A stretch of 64,000 nucleotides of DNA, taken from Gandjariella thermophila. Its GTDB lineage: Bacteria; Actinomycetota; Actinomycetes; Mycobacteriales; Pseudonocardiaceae. The notes beneath the pieces were generated by a model. The model worked only from the letters and a program-made list of their open reading frames with translations. It did no database searches and was not told where the DNA came from. The stretch lies in assembly GCF_005405885.1 (NCBI RefSeq), contig NZ_BJFL01000020.1:16906-80905 (forward strand). Direction: 5' to 3'. Positions 34,080 through 43,456 of this stretch are shown here, in pieces. Position 1 is the stretch's first letter. Each line of letters begins with the position of its first letter. A program made the translations under genes and the position numbers.

Positions 34080-35023
34080 CCGCACCAACCGGCGCTCGCG
34101 GCGCCGCGTCCAATGGCGACCGGGCCAACGACACCACCGCCAAGGACGGCGTCAATGGCGCGACCACGAACGGGCAGCCACGGCAGGGGTCCGCGCCGCC
34201 GACCGCCGGCTCGCCGCCCGAACCGGCAACCCCACGCGGCCTGACGCGCGCGCAGATCCGGCGGCTGGTCGGACTGTCGGCGGCGATCGTGCTGGTGGGC
34301 GCGGTGGTGGGGTTCGGAGCCGGCCTGCTGTGGCCGGCCCGGTACGCCGCACGCGCGGAGATCCTTTACCAGATCAGCCAGGAGAAGTCGACCGGTTTCC
34401 TCCGCCAGGACCGCAGCCTGACCACCCAGCTCGTGCTGTTGCAGAGCCCACGCGTGTTGGCCCCGGTGGCGGCGGGCAGCGGGATGTCCCTGGACGACCT
34501 GAAAAAGAAGGTGTCCGTCACGCTCCTGGACAACAGCGAGGTCATCCAGGTCGAGGCCCGCAACCATTCCCGCGACACGGCGCTGCGCTGGGTCAGGGAC
34601 ATCGTGGACAACTACCTGAAGGTCGCGCCGGCCGACCAGGCGACCGAGGTCGACGCGTTCCTCCGCCAGCAGCTCGCCGAGGTGCAGGACAACCTCGCCA
34701 AGGCTCGGGTGCACGCGGCGACCGTGCACGAACAGCAGAGCGCGGGACTGGTCGGCAGCCTGGCCGGCGCGTCCGCCGACGCCGAGGTGCAGGGCCTCGC
34801 CGACCACGAGCGGAAGCTGCGCGAGCAGCTCGACGAGCTGCACGTGGCCACGGTCAGCGCGCCCCGGCGCGAGGTCGTCGTGCCGCCCTACCCGGTCGCG
34901 AATCCGGTCAGCCCGCGACCGGCTTTCACCGCCGCCACGGGAGCGCTGGCCAGCCTGGTCATCGCCGCCGGGGCGGCCGCCGTGCTGGGCCGGCGGTGGG
35001 CCAGGGGGCGGGCCGCGACATGA
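34073..35023 (+). CDS. Wzz-type polysaccharide chain-length/co-polymerase protein
   Basis: A 316-residue protein with a disordered Ala/Gly/Asn/Thr-rich N-terminus, a transmembrane segment near residues 67-88 (LVGLSAAIVLVGAVVGFGAG), a periplasmic coiled-coil region (about 180-265) and a second membrane segment near the C-terminus preceded by PYPVANPVSPRP. This is the Wzz/PCP layout, without a BY-kinase domain. ATG at 34073 has GGGGG at 5-nt spacing. It would set chain length for the adjacent Wzy-like polymerase. Confidence 0.78.
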   Translation: MVTAPTGARGAASNGDRANDTTAKDGVNGATTNGQPRQGSAPPTAGSPPEPATPRGLTRAQIRRLVGLSAAIVLVGAVVGFGAGLLWPARYAARAEILYQISQEKSTGFLRQDRSLTTQLVLLQSPRVLAPVAAGSGMSLDDLKKKVSVTLLDNSEVIQVEARNHSRDTALRWVRDIVDNYLKVAPADQATEVDAFLRQQLAEVQDNLAKARVHAATVHEQQSAGLVGSLAGASADAEVQGLADHERKLREQLDELHVATVSAPRREVVVPPYPVANPVSPRPAFTAATGALASLVIAAGAAAVLGRRWARGRAAT

Positions 35024-36627
35024 CCGGAACGGTGATGCCAACCGCCGGACGAACCCGGACGGCGGCGCGGGACTCGGTGACCGTGGCCGGTTGGACCCTG
35101 GCCAGCCGGCTCACCGGCCTTGCCCGCGTCGCCGTGGTCGGAGCCGTCCTCGGGCCCACCTACTTCGCGAACACCTTCGTGACGGCGAGCTTCGTGCCCA
35201 CCTTCACGTACGCGTCGATCGCGGGTACCGCGCTTGCGATGGTGGTGGTGCCGGCCACGGTCGGCACGCTCACCGCCAGGGGCGTCGCCAGGGCCGGCGC
35301 GGTGCTCGGTGGGGTCGGTGGTTTCCTGCTCAGCGTCGCCGGGGCGATCGCCGTGCTGGCGATGATCGCCTCCCCGGCGCTGGCGTGGCTGCTGACCTTC
35401 GGCATCGCCGACGCCGCGGCCCGCACCGCGGCTCGGGGCCAGGCGACCGTGCTGATCCTCCTGGTCGCCCCGCAGATCGTGCTGTACGCGGTGGTGGCGC
35501 TGGCCGCCGCCGCCCAGCAGGCGCGTGGCCGGTTCGCGCTCGCCGCCGCGGCACCGGCGGTGGAGAACATCGGCCTGATGACCACGGTGACGGTCGCCGG
35601 CCTGGTGTACGGCACCGGGCGCGAGGTGGCGGAGGTGCCGTTCGGCCTGGTGTTCGCGCTGGGCCTGGGTGGCACGCTCGCCGTGGCCACCCATGCGGGG
35701 CTGCAGGTGTTCGGCGCGGCGCGGGTCGGCCTGCTCACCCGGCCGAGGTTCCGCTGGTGGTCGGATCCGGACGTCGCGGAGGTCGCTCGGCGGCTGCGTC
35801 GTGCCATCGTCGTCCCGGCCTGCCCGCAGGTCGCATTCTTCATCCTGCTTACTCTGGCGGGGACGGTGCCCGGCGGCGTCGTCGTGTTGCAGGCGGCCTA
35901 CCTCGTGTACAACGTGCCGACCGCGTTGGGAGCCCGCGCGGTGTCCACGGCCGTGCTCCCGCGGATGTCGGCCGCCGTCCAGCGATCCGACCATCCCGGG
36001 TTCGCCTCGGCGTGGCGCCAGGCGCTGACGCATGTCGCCATCGTCAGCCTGCCCGTGCTGTTGCTGCTGCTGTTCTTCGCCCGGCCGCTGGCCCAGTTCC
36101 TGGCCAACGGCGAGCTGCGGTCCGCCAGCTTCGTCGACCAGTTGGCCGGGTGCGTCATGGTGATCGCGGTGGCACAGGTGGTCGCCGGAATCCACGAGAT
36201 GGGTCGGCACGCGTTGTTCGCGCGGGTCGACCTCAACGGCCCCCGGCTGGCCAGCCTGGCCTACCTCGGGTTCGCGGCACTGGTCGGGCTCGCCTCGCTG
36301 ACGCTGCCCGGTGGCACGCCGCGCCTGATGATGCTCGCCGCCGCGCTGCTGGTCGGCGACCTCGCCGGCGCGGGCGCGGTCATCACCAGGCTGCGGGCCG
36401 CGATCCACCCGGAACGGTTCGCCGACCGTCGCCCGGTCACCGCGGCGGCCGTCGCGGCGGCGGGAATGCTCCCGGTGCTGGCGGCCGGCTGGTGGCTGCT
36501 GGCGGCGACCACCAGCGGCCGGCTCACGCGTTTCGCCGAGATGAGCGCCTGCGGGGTGGTCGCGCTGGGCACCTATGCCGCGATGTTCCGGGCGACCACC
36601 CGGCCGTCCACGAGGCGGGCGTCATGA
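35020..36627 (+). CDS. MurJ/MviN-like lipid-linked oligosaccharide flippase
   Basis: A 535-residue membrane protein with about 13-14 hydrophobic segments; the start resembles MurJ (TLASRLTGLARVAVVGAVLG, then ANTFVTASFVPTFTYASIAG). In this operon it probably takes the Wzx role, flipping the undecaprenyl-linked repeat unit. ATG overlaps the preceding stop (ATGA). A housekeeping lipid II role is less likely given the context. Confidence 0.82.
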   Translation: MTGTVMPTAGRTRTAARDSVTVAGWTLASRLTGLARVAVVGAVLGPTYFANTFVTASFVPTFTYASIAGTALAMVVVPATVGTLTARGVARAGAVLGGVGGFLLSVAGAIAVLAMIASPALAWLLTFGIADAAARTAARGQATVLILLVAPQIVLYAVVALAAAAQQARGRFALAAAAPAVENIGLMTTVTVAGLVYGTGREVAEVPFGLVFALGLGGTLAVATHAGLQVFGAARVGLLTRPRFRWWSDPDVAEVARRLRRAIVVPACPQVAFFILLTLAGTVPGGVVVLQAAYLVYNVPTALGARAVSTAVLPRMSAAVQRSDHPGFASAWRQALTHVAIVSLPVLLLLLFFARPLAQFLANGELRSASFVDQLAGCVMVIAVAQVVAGIHEMGRHALFARVDLNGPRLASLAYLGFAALVGLASLTLPGGTPRLMMLAAALLVGDLAGAGAVITRLRAAIHPERFADRRPVTAAAVAAAGMLPVLAAGWWLLAATTSGRLTRFAEMSACGVVALGTYAAMFRATTRPSTRRAS

Positions 36628-38033
36628 CGTCCGGGCTGCGGGCGGCCGCACCGGCGAGCGCGCCCCGGACCAGAGACGCCCGGTGGCCGGCGGCGGCAGC
36701 GGTCGTTGTTGCGGTGCTCGCCGGGGTGGCCGCGCCGGCAACGGGGCCGCTGCTGACGGCCGGGCTCGCGGTTGTCGCGCTGGTCGCGGCCGCGGCCTAC
36801 CGCCCGATCTTCGCCACCTACCTCTACCTGGCCACACTGCCCCTGGTCGCCGGCATCGACCGGGGCAAGTTCATCCCGCTGGTGCGGCCCAACGAGGCGC
36901 TGCTCGCCCTGCTGCTCGCCGGGGCCGGCCTGGGTGGGTTCCTCCGCTGGGTCCAGGGCCGCCCGCTGCCGCTGCGCGCGCGGCGTGTCGACCTGCCGCT
37001 GGCCATGTTCGTGGTGCTCGCCACGGTGTGGCCGCTGGCGTCGATGATGCTGCGCGGTCATCACCCGCATGGCGACGACCTGGCCGCGGTGCTGCCGGTC
37101 TGCAAGCTCACCGCGCTGTATCTGCTGGTGCGGTGCACCGTGCGGACGGAACCGCAGACGGTCCGCTGCATCCGGCTCGTCGTGTGGCCGGCGGCGGCGA
37201 TCGCGGTGCTCGCGGTCCTGCAGACGCTGCACGTCGGGCCGGTGGTGTCCGCGCTGGCGACGCTGTGGCCGTCCGATTCGGGCGTGCTCGGTGAGCGGGG
37301 CACGACGACCCTGGGGTCGTCCATCGCCACCGGGGACTACATCACCATCAGCCTGACCATGGTGATCTGCTGTGCCGGTAACGGACTGTTGGGTCGCCGG
37401 GAACGGCTGGTCCTCGGCCTCACTCTCGGCGCCGGCGTGCTGGCGGCCGGCCAGTTCTCCACCTGGGTGGCGGCGGCGGTGGCCGCCGTGGTGCTGTTGC
37501 GCCGGTTCCCGGGTCTGCGCGGCAGGTTGGTCCGGATGCTTCCGATCGCGGCCGTCGCGGTGCTCGTCGGCGCCCCCGCGTTCCTGGGCCGGCTGGACGG
37601 CTTCGGCGACGGGTACGGCGTCCCCCGCAGCTGGCTCGGGCGATGGGACAACCTCTCCACGTTCTACCTCCCGCGCCTCGGCGACTTCGGCTTCGTCACC
37701 GGGGTCTCGCCGAACTCCGTGCTGCCGGCACCGGAGACCTGGCGCAACGAGATCTTCCTGGAATCCGGATACCTGCAGTTCCTCTGGGTGGGCGGGATCC
37801 CGCTGCTCGTCGCCTTCGGCTGGTTGTCCTTCGCCGTGCTTCGGGCGACCGGGCGGGTCCGCGCGGATTCCGGTGCGGTCGGCGCCTGCGCGATCACCCT
37901 GCAGGTGGGGTGGTGGATCGTGCTGGTCCTGTCGCTCATCGACATCCACCTGGTGCTGCGCGGGGCCGGCGACCTGCTGTTCACGCTCCTTGCGATCACT
38001 ACTGGGGGGACCAATGACGATCGAGATCCATGA
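36624..38033 (+). CDS. Wzy-like O-antigen polymerase/ligase membrane protein
   Basis: A 469-residue protein with about 10-12 hydrophobic segments and a large loop (about 330-385, containing GVSPNSVLPAPETWRNEIFL and ESGYLQFLWVGGIP) like the O-antigen polymerase family. It would polymerise flipped repeat units. It overlaps the flippase gene by ATGA and the next gene by 20 bp. Confidence 0.8.
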   Translation: MTSGLRAAAPASAPRTRDARWPAAAAVVVAVLAGVAAPATGPLLTAGLAVVALVAAAAYRPIFATYLYLATLPLVAGIDRGKFIPLVRPNEALLALLLAGAGLGGFLRWVQGRPLPLRARRVDLPLAMFVVLATVWPLASMMLRGHHPHGDDLAAVLPVCKLTALYLLVRCTVRTEPQTVRCIRLVVWPAAAIAVLAVLQTLHVGPVVSALATLWPSDSGVLGERGTTTLGSSIATGDYITISLTMVICCAGNGLLGRRERLVLGLTLGAGVLAAGQFSTWVAAAVAAVVLLRRFPGLRGRLVRMLPIAAVAVLVGAPAFLGRLDGFGDGYGVPRSWLGRWDNLSTFYLPRLGDFGFVTGVSPNSVLPAPETWRNEIFLESGYLQFLWVGGIPLLVAFGWLSFAVLRATGRVRADSGAVGACAITLQVGWWIVLVLSLIDIHLVLRGAGDLLFTLLAITTGGTNDDRDP

Positions 38034-38667
38034 GGTCCGGGGGACATCTCCGGGGGAGGCGGCCCGGAGGGCGATCGACGTCGTGCTCGCGACGACAGCC
38101 CTCGCGGTGCTGGGGCTGCCGATGCTTGTCGTGGCCGTCCTGATCCGGCTCACCAGCCGGGGCCCGGCACTGTTCCGCCAACCGCGGGTGGGCCGGGGCG
38201 GCGAGGTCTTCACCCTCTACAAGTTCCGCACCATGCGCCTTGACGGTAGTGACGCCGCGCATCGCGACCTGATCGCCCGTGAACTGCGGGGTGAGGACAC
38301 CCGGGTCGGCGGCAGCACCAAGCTGGCCGACGACGCGCGGGTCACCCGCGTCGGCTCCTGGCTGCGGCGCACCAGCCTCGACGAGTTGCCCCAGCTCATC
38401 AACGTGTTGCGGGGCGAGATGACACTTGTCGGCCCCCGTCCCTGCCTTACCTGGGAGGCGGAGATGTTCCCCACCGAATTCGCGGAGCGCTTCACCGTCA
38501 AACCCGGAATCACGGGGCCCTGGCAGACCGGTGGGCGCAGCAGGATGGGGACCTTGGACATGCTCCGGCTCGACCGTGACTACGTCCGCACCCGCAGCCT
38601 GGGCACGGATGTCCGCATCCTGGCCCGGACCATCCCGGCGATGCTTCGTGGGGACGGTGCCCGATGA
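38014..38667 (+). CDS. Undecaprenyl-phosphate sugar-1-phosphate transferase (priming)
   Basis: A 217-residue monotopic enzyme with one N-terminal membrane segment (VVLATTALAVLGLPMLVVAV) and the bacterial sugar transferase motifs LYKFRTM, SLDELPQLINVLRGEMTLVG and KPGITGPWQ. It attaches the first sugar phosphate to undecaprenyl phosphate. Its size equals the catalytic core (PglC/WcaJ C-terminal type). ATG at 38014 follows GGGGGG and lies inside the polymerase gene end. Confidence 0.93.
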   Translation: MTIEIHEVRGTSPGEAARRAIDVVLATTALAVLGLPMLVVAVLIRLTSRGPALFRQPRVGRGGEVFTLYKFRTMRLDGSDAAHRDLIARELRGEDTRVGGSTKLADDARVTRVGSWLRRTSLDELPQLINVLRGEMTLVGPRPCLTWEAEMFPTEFAERFTVKPGITGPWQTGGRSRMGTLDMLRLDRDYVRTRSLGTDVRILARTIPAMLRGDGAR

Positions 38668-39638
38668 CCACTCTGCTGCTGGCCACCACGGGCGGTCACC
38701 TCGCCCAGTTGCACGGCCTGTCCACCCGGCTGCCCGCCGACGGAGCGACCGTCTGGGTCACCCACGCCAACGAGCAGAGCGTGTCTCTGCTGGCCGAGCA
38801 GGACGTCGAATTCGTCCCGTACGTCGGCGTGCGCAGCGTGCGTGGCGTTCTCCGCTGCCTTCCCACCGCGCACCGCCTCTGGCGGCGGCGGAAGATCACG
38901 CGTGCGGTGTCCACGGGTTCCGCCATCGCTCTGGGCTACCTGCCCTATCTCGCCGCGCGGGGCGTCGAGTGCCACTACATCGAAAGCGCCACCCGGGTGA
39001 GCGGTCCGTCGCTCACCGGCCGCGTCCTGCAGTGGGTACCCGGCGTCCACCTCTACACCCAACATCCGCGCTGGGCGGACCGGCGCTGGCGCTACGGCGG
39101 CAGCGAGTTCGACCGCTACCAGCCGGTTGCCGCCGCGCGCCGACTCGGCGAGCGGGTCCGGGTGGTGGTGACCGTCGGCTCGGCCACCGACTTCCCGTTC
39201 CGGCGCCTCATCATGCCCCTGGTACAGCTCCTCGCCCCCAATGGGCCACTGCACCAGGCGACCGGGCGGGACGTGGAGGTGCTGTGGCAGACGGGGGACA
39301 CCCCGGTCGACGATCTGCGCATCCAACCGCGGCCCTTCCTGCCGGCTCGCGAGCTGTCCGCCGCGCTCGCCGAGGCCGACATCGTCGTCTGCCATGCGGG
39401 AACCGGCTCTGCGCTCGCCGTCCTCGGCGCCGGCCGGCTCCCCCTGCTCGTTCCCCGGCTGCGCCGCTACGGCGAAGCCGTGGACGACCACCAGCGCGAA
39501 CTCGCCGCCGAGCTGAGCCGCCGCGGCCTGGCCGTGTGCCGGGAAGCCGACGAGATCACCGTCGACGACCTGCTGGCCACCCTCGACCGTTCCGTGCGGT
39601 CGATCCCGAATCCGGCCCCGTTCAACCTACGATCATGA
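38664..39638 (+). CDS. Alg14-Alg13-like fused glycosyltransferase
   Basis: A 324-residue GT-B type protein. The first half resembles Alg14/EpsE-like membrane-associated halves (MTTLLLATTGGHLAQLHGLS ... STGSAIALGYLPYL). The second half resembles Alg13/GT28 C-terminal domains (VVTVGSATDFPFRRL, VVCHAGTGSALAVLGAGRLP). It probably adds the second sugar to the priming sugar. Overlap with both neighbours (ATGA) confirms the operon. Confidence 0.82.
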   Translation: MTTLLLATTGGHLAQLHGLSTRLPADGATVWVTHANEQSVSLLAEQDVEFVPYVGVRSVRGVLRCLPTAHRLWRRRKITRAVSTGSAIALGYLPYLAARGVECHYIESATRVSGPSLTGRVLQWVPGVHLYTQHPRWADRRWRYGGSEFDRYQPVAAARRLGERVRVVVTVGSATDFPFRRLIMPLVQLLAPNGPLHQATGRDVEVLWQTGDTPVDDLRIQPRPFLPARELSAALAEADIVVCHAGTGSALAVLGAGRLPLLVPRLRRYGEAVDDHQRELAAELSRRGLAVCREADEITVDDLLATLDRSVRSIPNPAPFNLRS

Positions 39639-40681
39639 ATGCGCGGTTTGATATCGTCACCGCAGACCCGCGCAGCGACGCGCGCTGGGCCGCGCTCGCG
39701 CGCACCACGCACGGAAGCCTGTTCACCTCACCGCCGTGGCTGGACGCGGTCTGCGCGACATACGGGTTCACGCCCCAGGCGCGGATCGCGACGAGCGGCG
39801 GCACCCCCACGGCCGGGTTCGCCTGGGTGGCCGTCGACGACCTTCGTGGCGAGCGGCTGTGCAGCCTGCCGTTCTCCGACCGGGCCGAACCTCTCGGCAC
39901 GGACGGGCCGACCTGGTGCTCGCTGGTCGACGGGTTGCTCACCGACGACACGCGGTTCACGCTGCGCTGCCTGGACTCTGCCGCGCCCACCTGGGACACC
40001 CGGTTGCGCTGCGGTGACGACGCCGCGTGGCACGCCACCCGGCTCGATGCGCCGGTGGACGAACTGCGGCGCCGGATCAGCGGCACCGCCCGGCGCAACA
40101 TCGCCGCGGCCGACCGCAACGGGATCCGCGTCGAGGTGAGCAGCGAGATCGATGCCGTCCGGCACTTCCATCGCCTGCATGTCCGACTACGCAAGTGCAA
40201 GTACCGGTTGCTCGCGCAGCCGTTGTCGTTCTTCGAGAACCTCTGGCACCGGTTCGCCCCGAACGACGCCGTGGTGACTATGCTCGCGTTCTCGGGCGAC
40301 GACCTCGCCGCTGGCGCGATCTTCCTGGTCTGGAACGACGTGCTGTACTACAAGTTCGGCGCGTCCCTGGCCGAGTACCTGGTGCTGCGGCCGAACGACG
40401 CGATCTACTGGGCCGGAATCCGGTGGGGTGTCGACCGCGGCCTGCGGCTGCTCGACTGGGGACTCAGCGACCTCGACCAGCCCGGCCTAGTCCGGTACAA
40501 GCGCAAATGGGCCAGCGAGGAGCGGCGGATCCTCACCCTGCGTTCGGCGGGCCGGCCATCGCCGCTTCAGGACGAGGCCGGTCGCCTGCTCGGTGAACTG
40601 ACCGGGCTGCTGACCGAGGGGGCGGTTCCGGACGAGATCACGGCCAGGGCGGGCGCCCTGCTGTACCGGTACTTCTGCTGA
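39635..40681 (+). CDS. FemAB/GNAT-fold acyltransferase
   Basis: A 348-residue protein with a GNAT_6/FemAB-like second half (RRRISGTARRNIAAADRNGI, HVRLRKCKYRLLAQPLSFFE, FLVWNDVLYYKFGASLAEYL). Such proteins in polysaccharide clusters add acyl or aminoacyl groups to sugars. It is the last gene of the operon, joined by ATGA overlap. A decayed copy of its central part lies at 42491-42585. Acyl donor and target are unknown. Confidence 0.75.
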   Translation: MNARFDIVTADPRSDARWAALARTTHGSLFTSPPWLDAVCATYGFTPQARIATSGGTPTAGFAWVAVDDLRGERLCSLPFSDRAEPLGTDGPTWCSLVDGLLTDDTRFTLRCLDSAAPTWDTRLRCGDDAAWHATRLDAPVDELRRRISGTARRNIAAADRNGIRVEVSSEIDAVRHFHRLHVRLRKCKYRLLAQPLSFFENLWHRFAPNDAVVTMLAFSGDDLAAGAIFLVWNDVLYYKFGASLAEYLVLRPNDAIYWAGIRWGVDRGLRLLDWGLSDLDQPGLVRYKRKWASEERRILTLRSAGRPSPLQDEAGRLLGELTGLLTEGAVPDEITARAGALLYRYFC

Positions 40682-40785
40682 CCGCTCTTTCCGGACCGGC
40701 TGCCCTGGGACGAGGAGGAGCCAGGGAAAGCGCCAGTGCGAAACCACCGCGCGTTCCCCGGGCACGCTCCGGCGGCCGTGGCCGG

Positions 40786-42099
40786 TTAGCGACCGAGGCC
40801 GGTGCAGACGAACCCGACTCGGCGGAGCACGTCCGTGTCGAGCAGGTTGCGGGTGTCGACCACGATCGGCCGCCGCACCGTTTCGGCGAGTCGCGACCAG
40901 TCGAGGGTGCGGAACTCCGGCCACTCGGTGAGCACGATGAGGGCGTCCGCGTCCTTGGCGGCCAGGTAGGGGTCGTCGACGACGTTGACCGCGTCCAGTC
41001 CGGGGTGGACCGTGTCGGACGACACCGACGGGTCATAGGCGACGAGCTCGGCGCCTGCCTGCCGCAGCAACGCCGCCACCGCCAGGGCCGGCGAGTCGCG
41101 CAGATCGTCGGTGTTCGCCTTGAACGTCAGACCAAGCAGGCCCAACCGCACCCGGGTCAGCGCGCCGCCCCGCTTGCCGGTCACCGCGATCCGGATCTTG
41201 TCGACAACTCGCTGGCGTTGCCGGTCGTTGGTGTCGATGGTCGCGCGCAGCAACCGAAACTCGAAGTCGACCGAGTCCGCCACCTGCAGCATCGCCCGGG
41301 TGTCCTTGGGCAGGCAGGAACCACCCCACCCGGGACCGGGGGTGAGAAACACCTGCCCGATCCGGCGGTCGTAGCCCATGCCCTCGGTGACGTCGGCGAT
41401 ATCCGCGCCCAGCCGCTCGCACAGCTCCGCCAGTGCGTTGGCGTAGGACAACTTCATGGCCAGGAAACAGTTCGCGGCGTACTTGACCAGCTCGGCGCTG
41501 GCCGCGTCGGTCAGCACGGTCGGCGCGCCCAGTCGGGCGTACAGCGCGGCAACCCGCTCCGCCGCGTCGGGCCGGTCACAGCCGACCACGATCCGGTCGG
41601 GGTTGAGGAAGTCCTCCACGGCCGAGCCCTCGCGCAGGAACTCGGGATTGCTCACCACGGCCACGTCGTCGCGGCCCAGCAGTTCGCTGGTGCGCGCGGC
41701 GGTTCCCACTGGCACCGTCGACTTGTTCACCACCACGCAGCCCGGCGGCAGCAGCTCGCGTACCTCGTCGATGACGGACTCGACCACGCTCAGGTCCGCC
41801 GTCCCGCCCACGCCCATCGGGGTGGGCACGCACAGGAAGACCACCTCGGGCGCACCCTCATGCGTGCCCACCGCGGCCGCCGCGCCCAGGACGAAGGACA
41901 GCCGGCCCGCCGCCACGCCCTCGGCCACCAACTCCGCCAGCCCGGGCTCCAGAATGCCCACCTCACCCCGCGACAGCCGGGCGATCTTGTCGGCGTCGAC
42001 ATCCGCGCACACCACCCGGTGTCCCAGGGAGGCCAGGCAGGCCCCCGTGGTCAAACCCACGTACCCGGTCCCCACCACCACCACGCGCCTCACGAACAC
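40786..42099 (-). CDS. UDP-glucose 6-dehydrogenase family protein
   Basis: A 437-residue dehydrogenase with NAD motif VVGTGYVGLTTG, STVPVGTA, and the catalytic cysteine in WGGSCLPKDTRAM; the C-terminal domain contains LGLTFKANTDDLRDSPAL. It oxidises UDP-glucose (or GDP-mannose-like substrates) to the uronic acid. GTG at 42099 has AGGAGG at 6-nt spacing. It converges on the main operon (104-bp gap). It belongs to the Ugd/TuaD branch, different from the dehydrogenase at 47123. Confidence 0.9.
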   Translation of the reverse strand: MFVRRVVVVGTGYVGLTTGACLASLGHRVVCADVDADKIARLSRGEVGILEPGLAELVAEGVAAGRLSFVLGAAAAVGTHEGAPEVVFLCVPTPMGVGGTADLSVVESVIDEVRELLPPGCVVVNKSTVPVGTAARTSELLGRDDVAVVSNPEFLREGSAVEDFLNPDRIVVGCDRPDAAERVAALYARLGAPTVLTDAASAELVKYAANCFLAMKLSYANALAELCERLGADIADVTEGMGYDRRIGQVFLTPGPGWGGSCLPKDTRAMLQVADSVDFEFRLLRATIDTNDRQRQRVVDKIRIAVTGKRGGALTRVRLGLLGLTFKANTDDLRDSPALAVAALLRQAGAELVAYDPSVSSDTVHPGLDAVNVVDDPYLAAKDADALIVLTEWPEFRTLDWSRLAETVRRPIVVDTRNLLDTDVLRRVGFVCTGLGR

Positions 42100-42229
42100 T
42101 GGTTGCCTCCTATCCTCCTCTGCCGGCGCCACCGGCGGGACTGTCCGTGCCTGGTCCGGAACGCGTACCGCGGGTTCTGCGCCCCGCCCTACGATGGCCT
42201 CGCGATACGCGGGACCGCCGATGCGGAAA

Positions 42230-42460
42230 CCGTCAATACGCAGACACCCAACACGATTGCGCGGTCAGAAGATGGTGGTATATTCTGTTTATCAAGGCCT
42301 CGGTCGCCCTTCTTGAGCGTTCACCAACATACCCTCGAGTCAGGCTAATTCCACACCGAAGGCCCTGCACGGAGCAGCGCCCACCAGCACCTCATGGTGT
42401 GAACGGGCCATCAAGCCTCTGCGCCACTACCGCTTTCCATCTACGGTAGGTTTGAGTCGC
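42230..42460 (-). pseudogene. Decayed copy of the beta-helix gene start and its promoter region
   Basis: This stretch aligns along its length with 46860-47080. Shared blocks include CATCTTCTGAC, TGCGTRTTGACGGT, CTAATTCCRCACCG and ATGGTGTGAACG in the same order. The part at 42230-42290 matches the signal-peptide codons of the secreted beta-helix gene (45775-46932) but has a one-base deletion and an in-frame stop. It is therefore a broken duplicate lying in a 612-bp gap without intact genes. Confidence 0.7.
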
Positions 42461-42490
42461 GGTGGGATTGGTGTGCGCCGCGTCGACCGC

Positions 42491-42585
42491 CACGTGCGGT
42501 TGCGCAAGCGCAAGTACCGGTTGCTCGCCCAGCGACCGGAATTCTTCGAGAACATCTGGCATCGGTTCGCCGCCAACGAGGGTGG
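42491..42585 (+). pseudogene. Fragment of the FemAB/GNAT acyltransferase gene
   Basis: Translation gives HVRLRKRKYRLLAQ then FFENIWHRFAAN, matching residues of the intact protein encoded at 39635-40681 (HVRLRKCKYRLLAQ, FFENLWHRFAPN). Outside about 95 bp the similarity stops and there is no start or conserved continuation. Together with the block just upstream it marks a collapsed duplication of polysaccharide genes. Confidence 0.8.
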
Positions 42586-42711
42586 TGGGGAGGTTACGCC
42601 GAAGCGGCAAACGTCCTGGCGGGTTGGCAGCCGGCCAGTAGGTTAGGATTATCGCCGACAGCGCCTGTGCGGATACGCACTGTCATCTGAAGGCACAGCC
42701 GGAGGTGCTCA

Positions 42712-43395
42712 ATGGCACTGACCTACTGGGAACGTGTGGCCACATCGCGGTGGGGAAGCTATATCACCGCCGAGGAGGACAGGGCGATCCGGTGGGCGAG
42801 CGAGATGGCTGGCAACCCCCGCCACGCGCTGGAGATCGGGTGCGATGGCGGGCGGTGGGCGCGCATGCTCTCCCAGGAGGGGTGGTCCGTGACGTGCACC
42901 GATGTGGCGGAGGAGGCGATCAAGCTGTGTGCGGACCGGGTTCCGGATGCGCGATGCATCAAGGTCGATCCTGCGGATACCTTTCTCCCCGCGGAAGACG
43001 CCTCCACGTCCCTGGTGCTCTGCATCGAGGTGCTGGCGGTCGTCGGCAGCGACTGGTTTCACAAGGAGGTGGTCCGCGTTCTGGCTCCGGGCGGAATGCT
43101 CGTCGCAACCACCTGGAACCGTAACTCGGCACGGGGTGTGGCCGCCAATCTGGCGTCGCGCTGGCGGCGGCGTGGACCGCACTCCTTCTACCGGACCCGG
43201 TACACCGCATGGCGCCGACAGCTTCTGGCCGCAGGACTCGAGGTGCAGTCCGAACTGGGATTGTGTTGGTTTCCCTTCGGTCGCTCGAGCAATTCGCCGC
43301 TCGTCCCTATCGCGGCGATGACGGAAAAGCGGCTGGGCCTCGCCCGGATGCCGGCGCTGAGTCCCTGGGTGCTCGTCACGGCGCGCAAGCCGTGA
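42712..43395 (+). CDS. Class I SAM-dependent methyltransferase
   Basis: A 227-residue enzyme with motif I ALEIGCDGGRWARML, an acidic CTDVAEEAI after strand 2 and the post-motif VLAPGGMLVATTWN of methyltransf_11. ATG at 42712 has GGAGG at 7-nt spacing. A TAGGAT -10-like box lies about 65 bp upstream. It stands alone between the decayed block and a convergent FemAB gene; the substrate could be a sugar or lipid-linked intermediate but is unknown. Confidence 0.85.
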   Translation: MALTYWERVATSRWGSYITAEEDRAIRWASEMAGNPRHALEIGCDGGRWARMLSQEGWSVTCTDVAEEAIKLCADRVPDARCIKVDPADTFLPAEDASTSLVLCIEVLAVVGSDWFHKEVVRVLAPGGMLVATTWNRNSARGVAANLASRWRRRGPHSFYRTRYTAWRRQLLAAGLEVQSELGLCWFPFGRSSNSPLVPIAAMTEKRLGLARMPALSPWVLVTARKP

Positions 43396-43456
43396 GCTCA
43401 GGCGGATGACCGGTCTCCTCCTCGCCCCCTGTTTCCTGGCTGCTGAGTCGATCAGT

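Noticed and set aside
34888..36408. Long leftward frame opposite the flippase gene, rich in Arg, Gly, Asp and Gln
   Set aside because: Antisense shadow of the MurJ-like gene, whose membrane segments and overlaps are clear.
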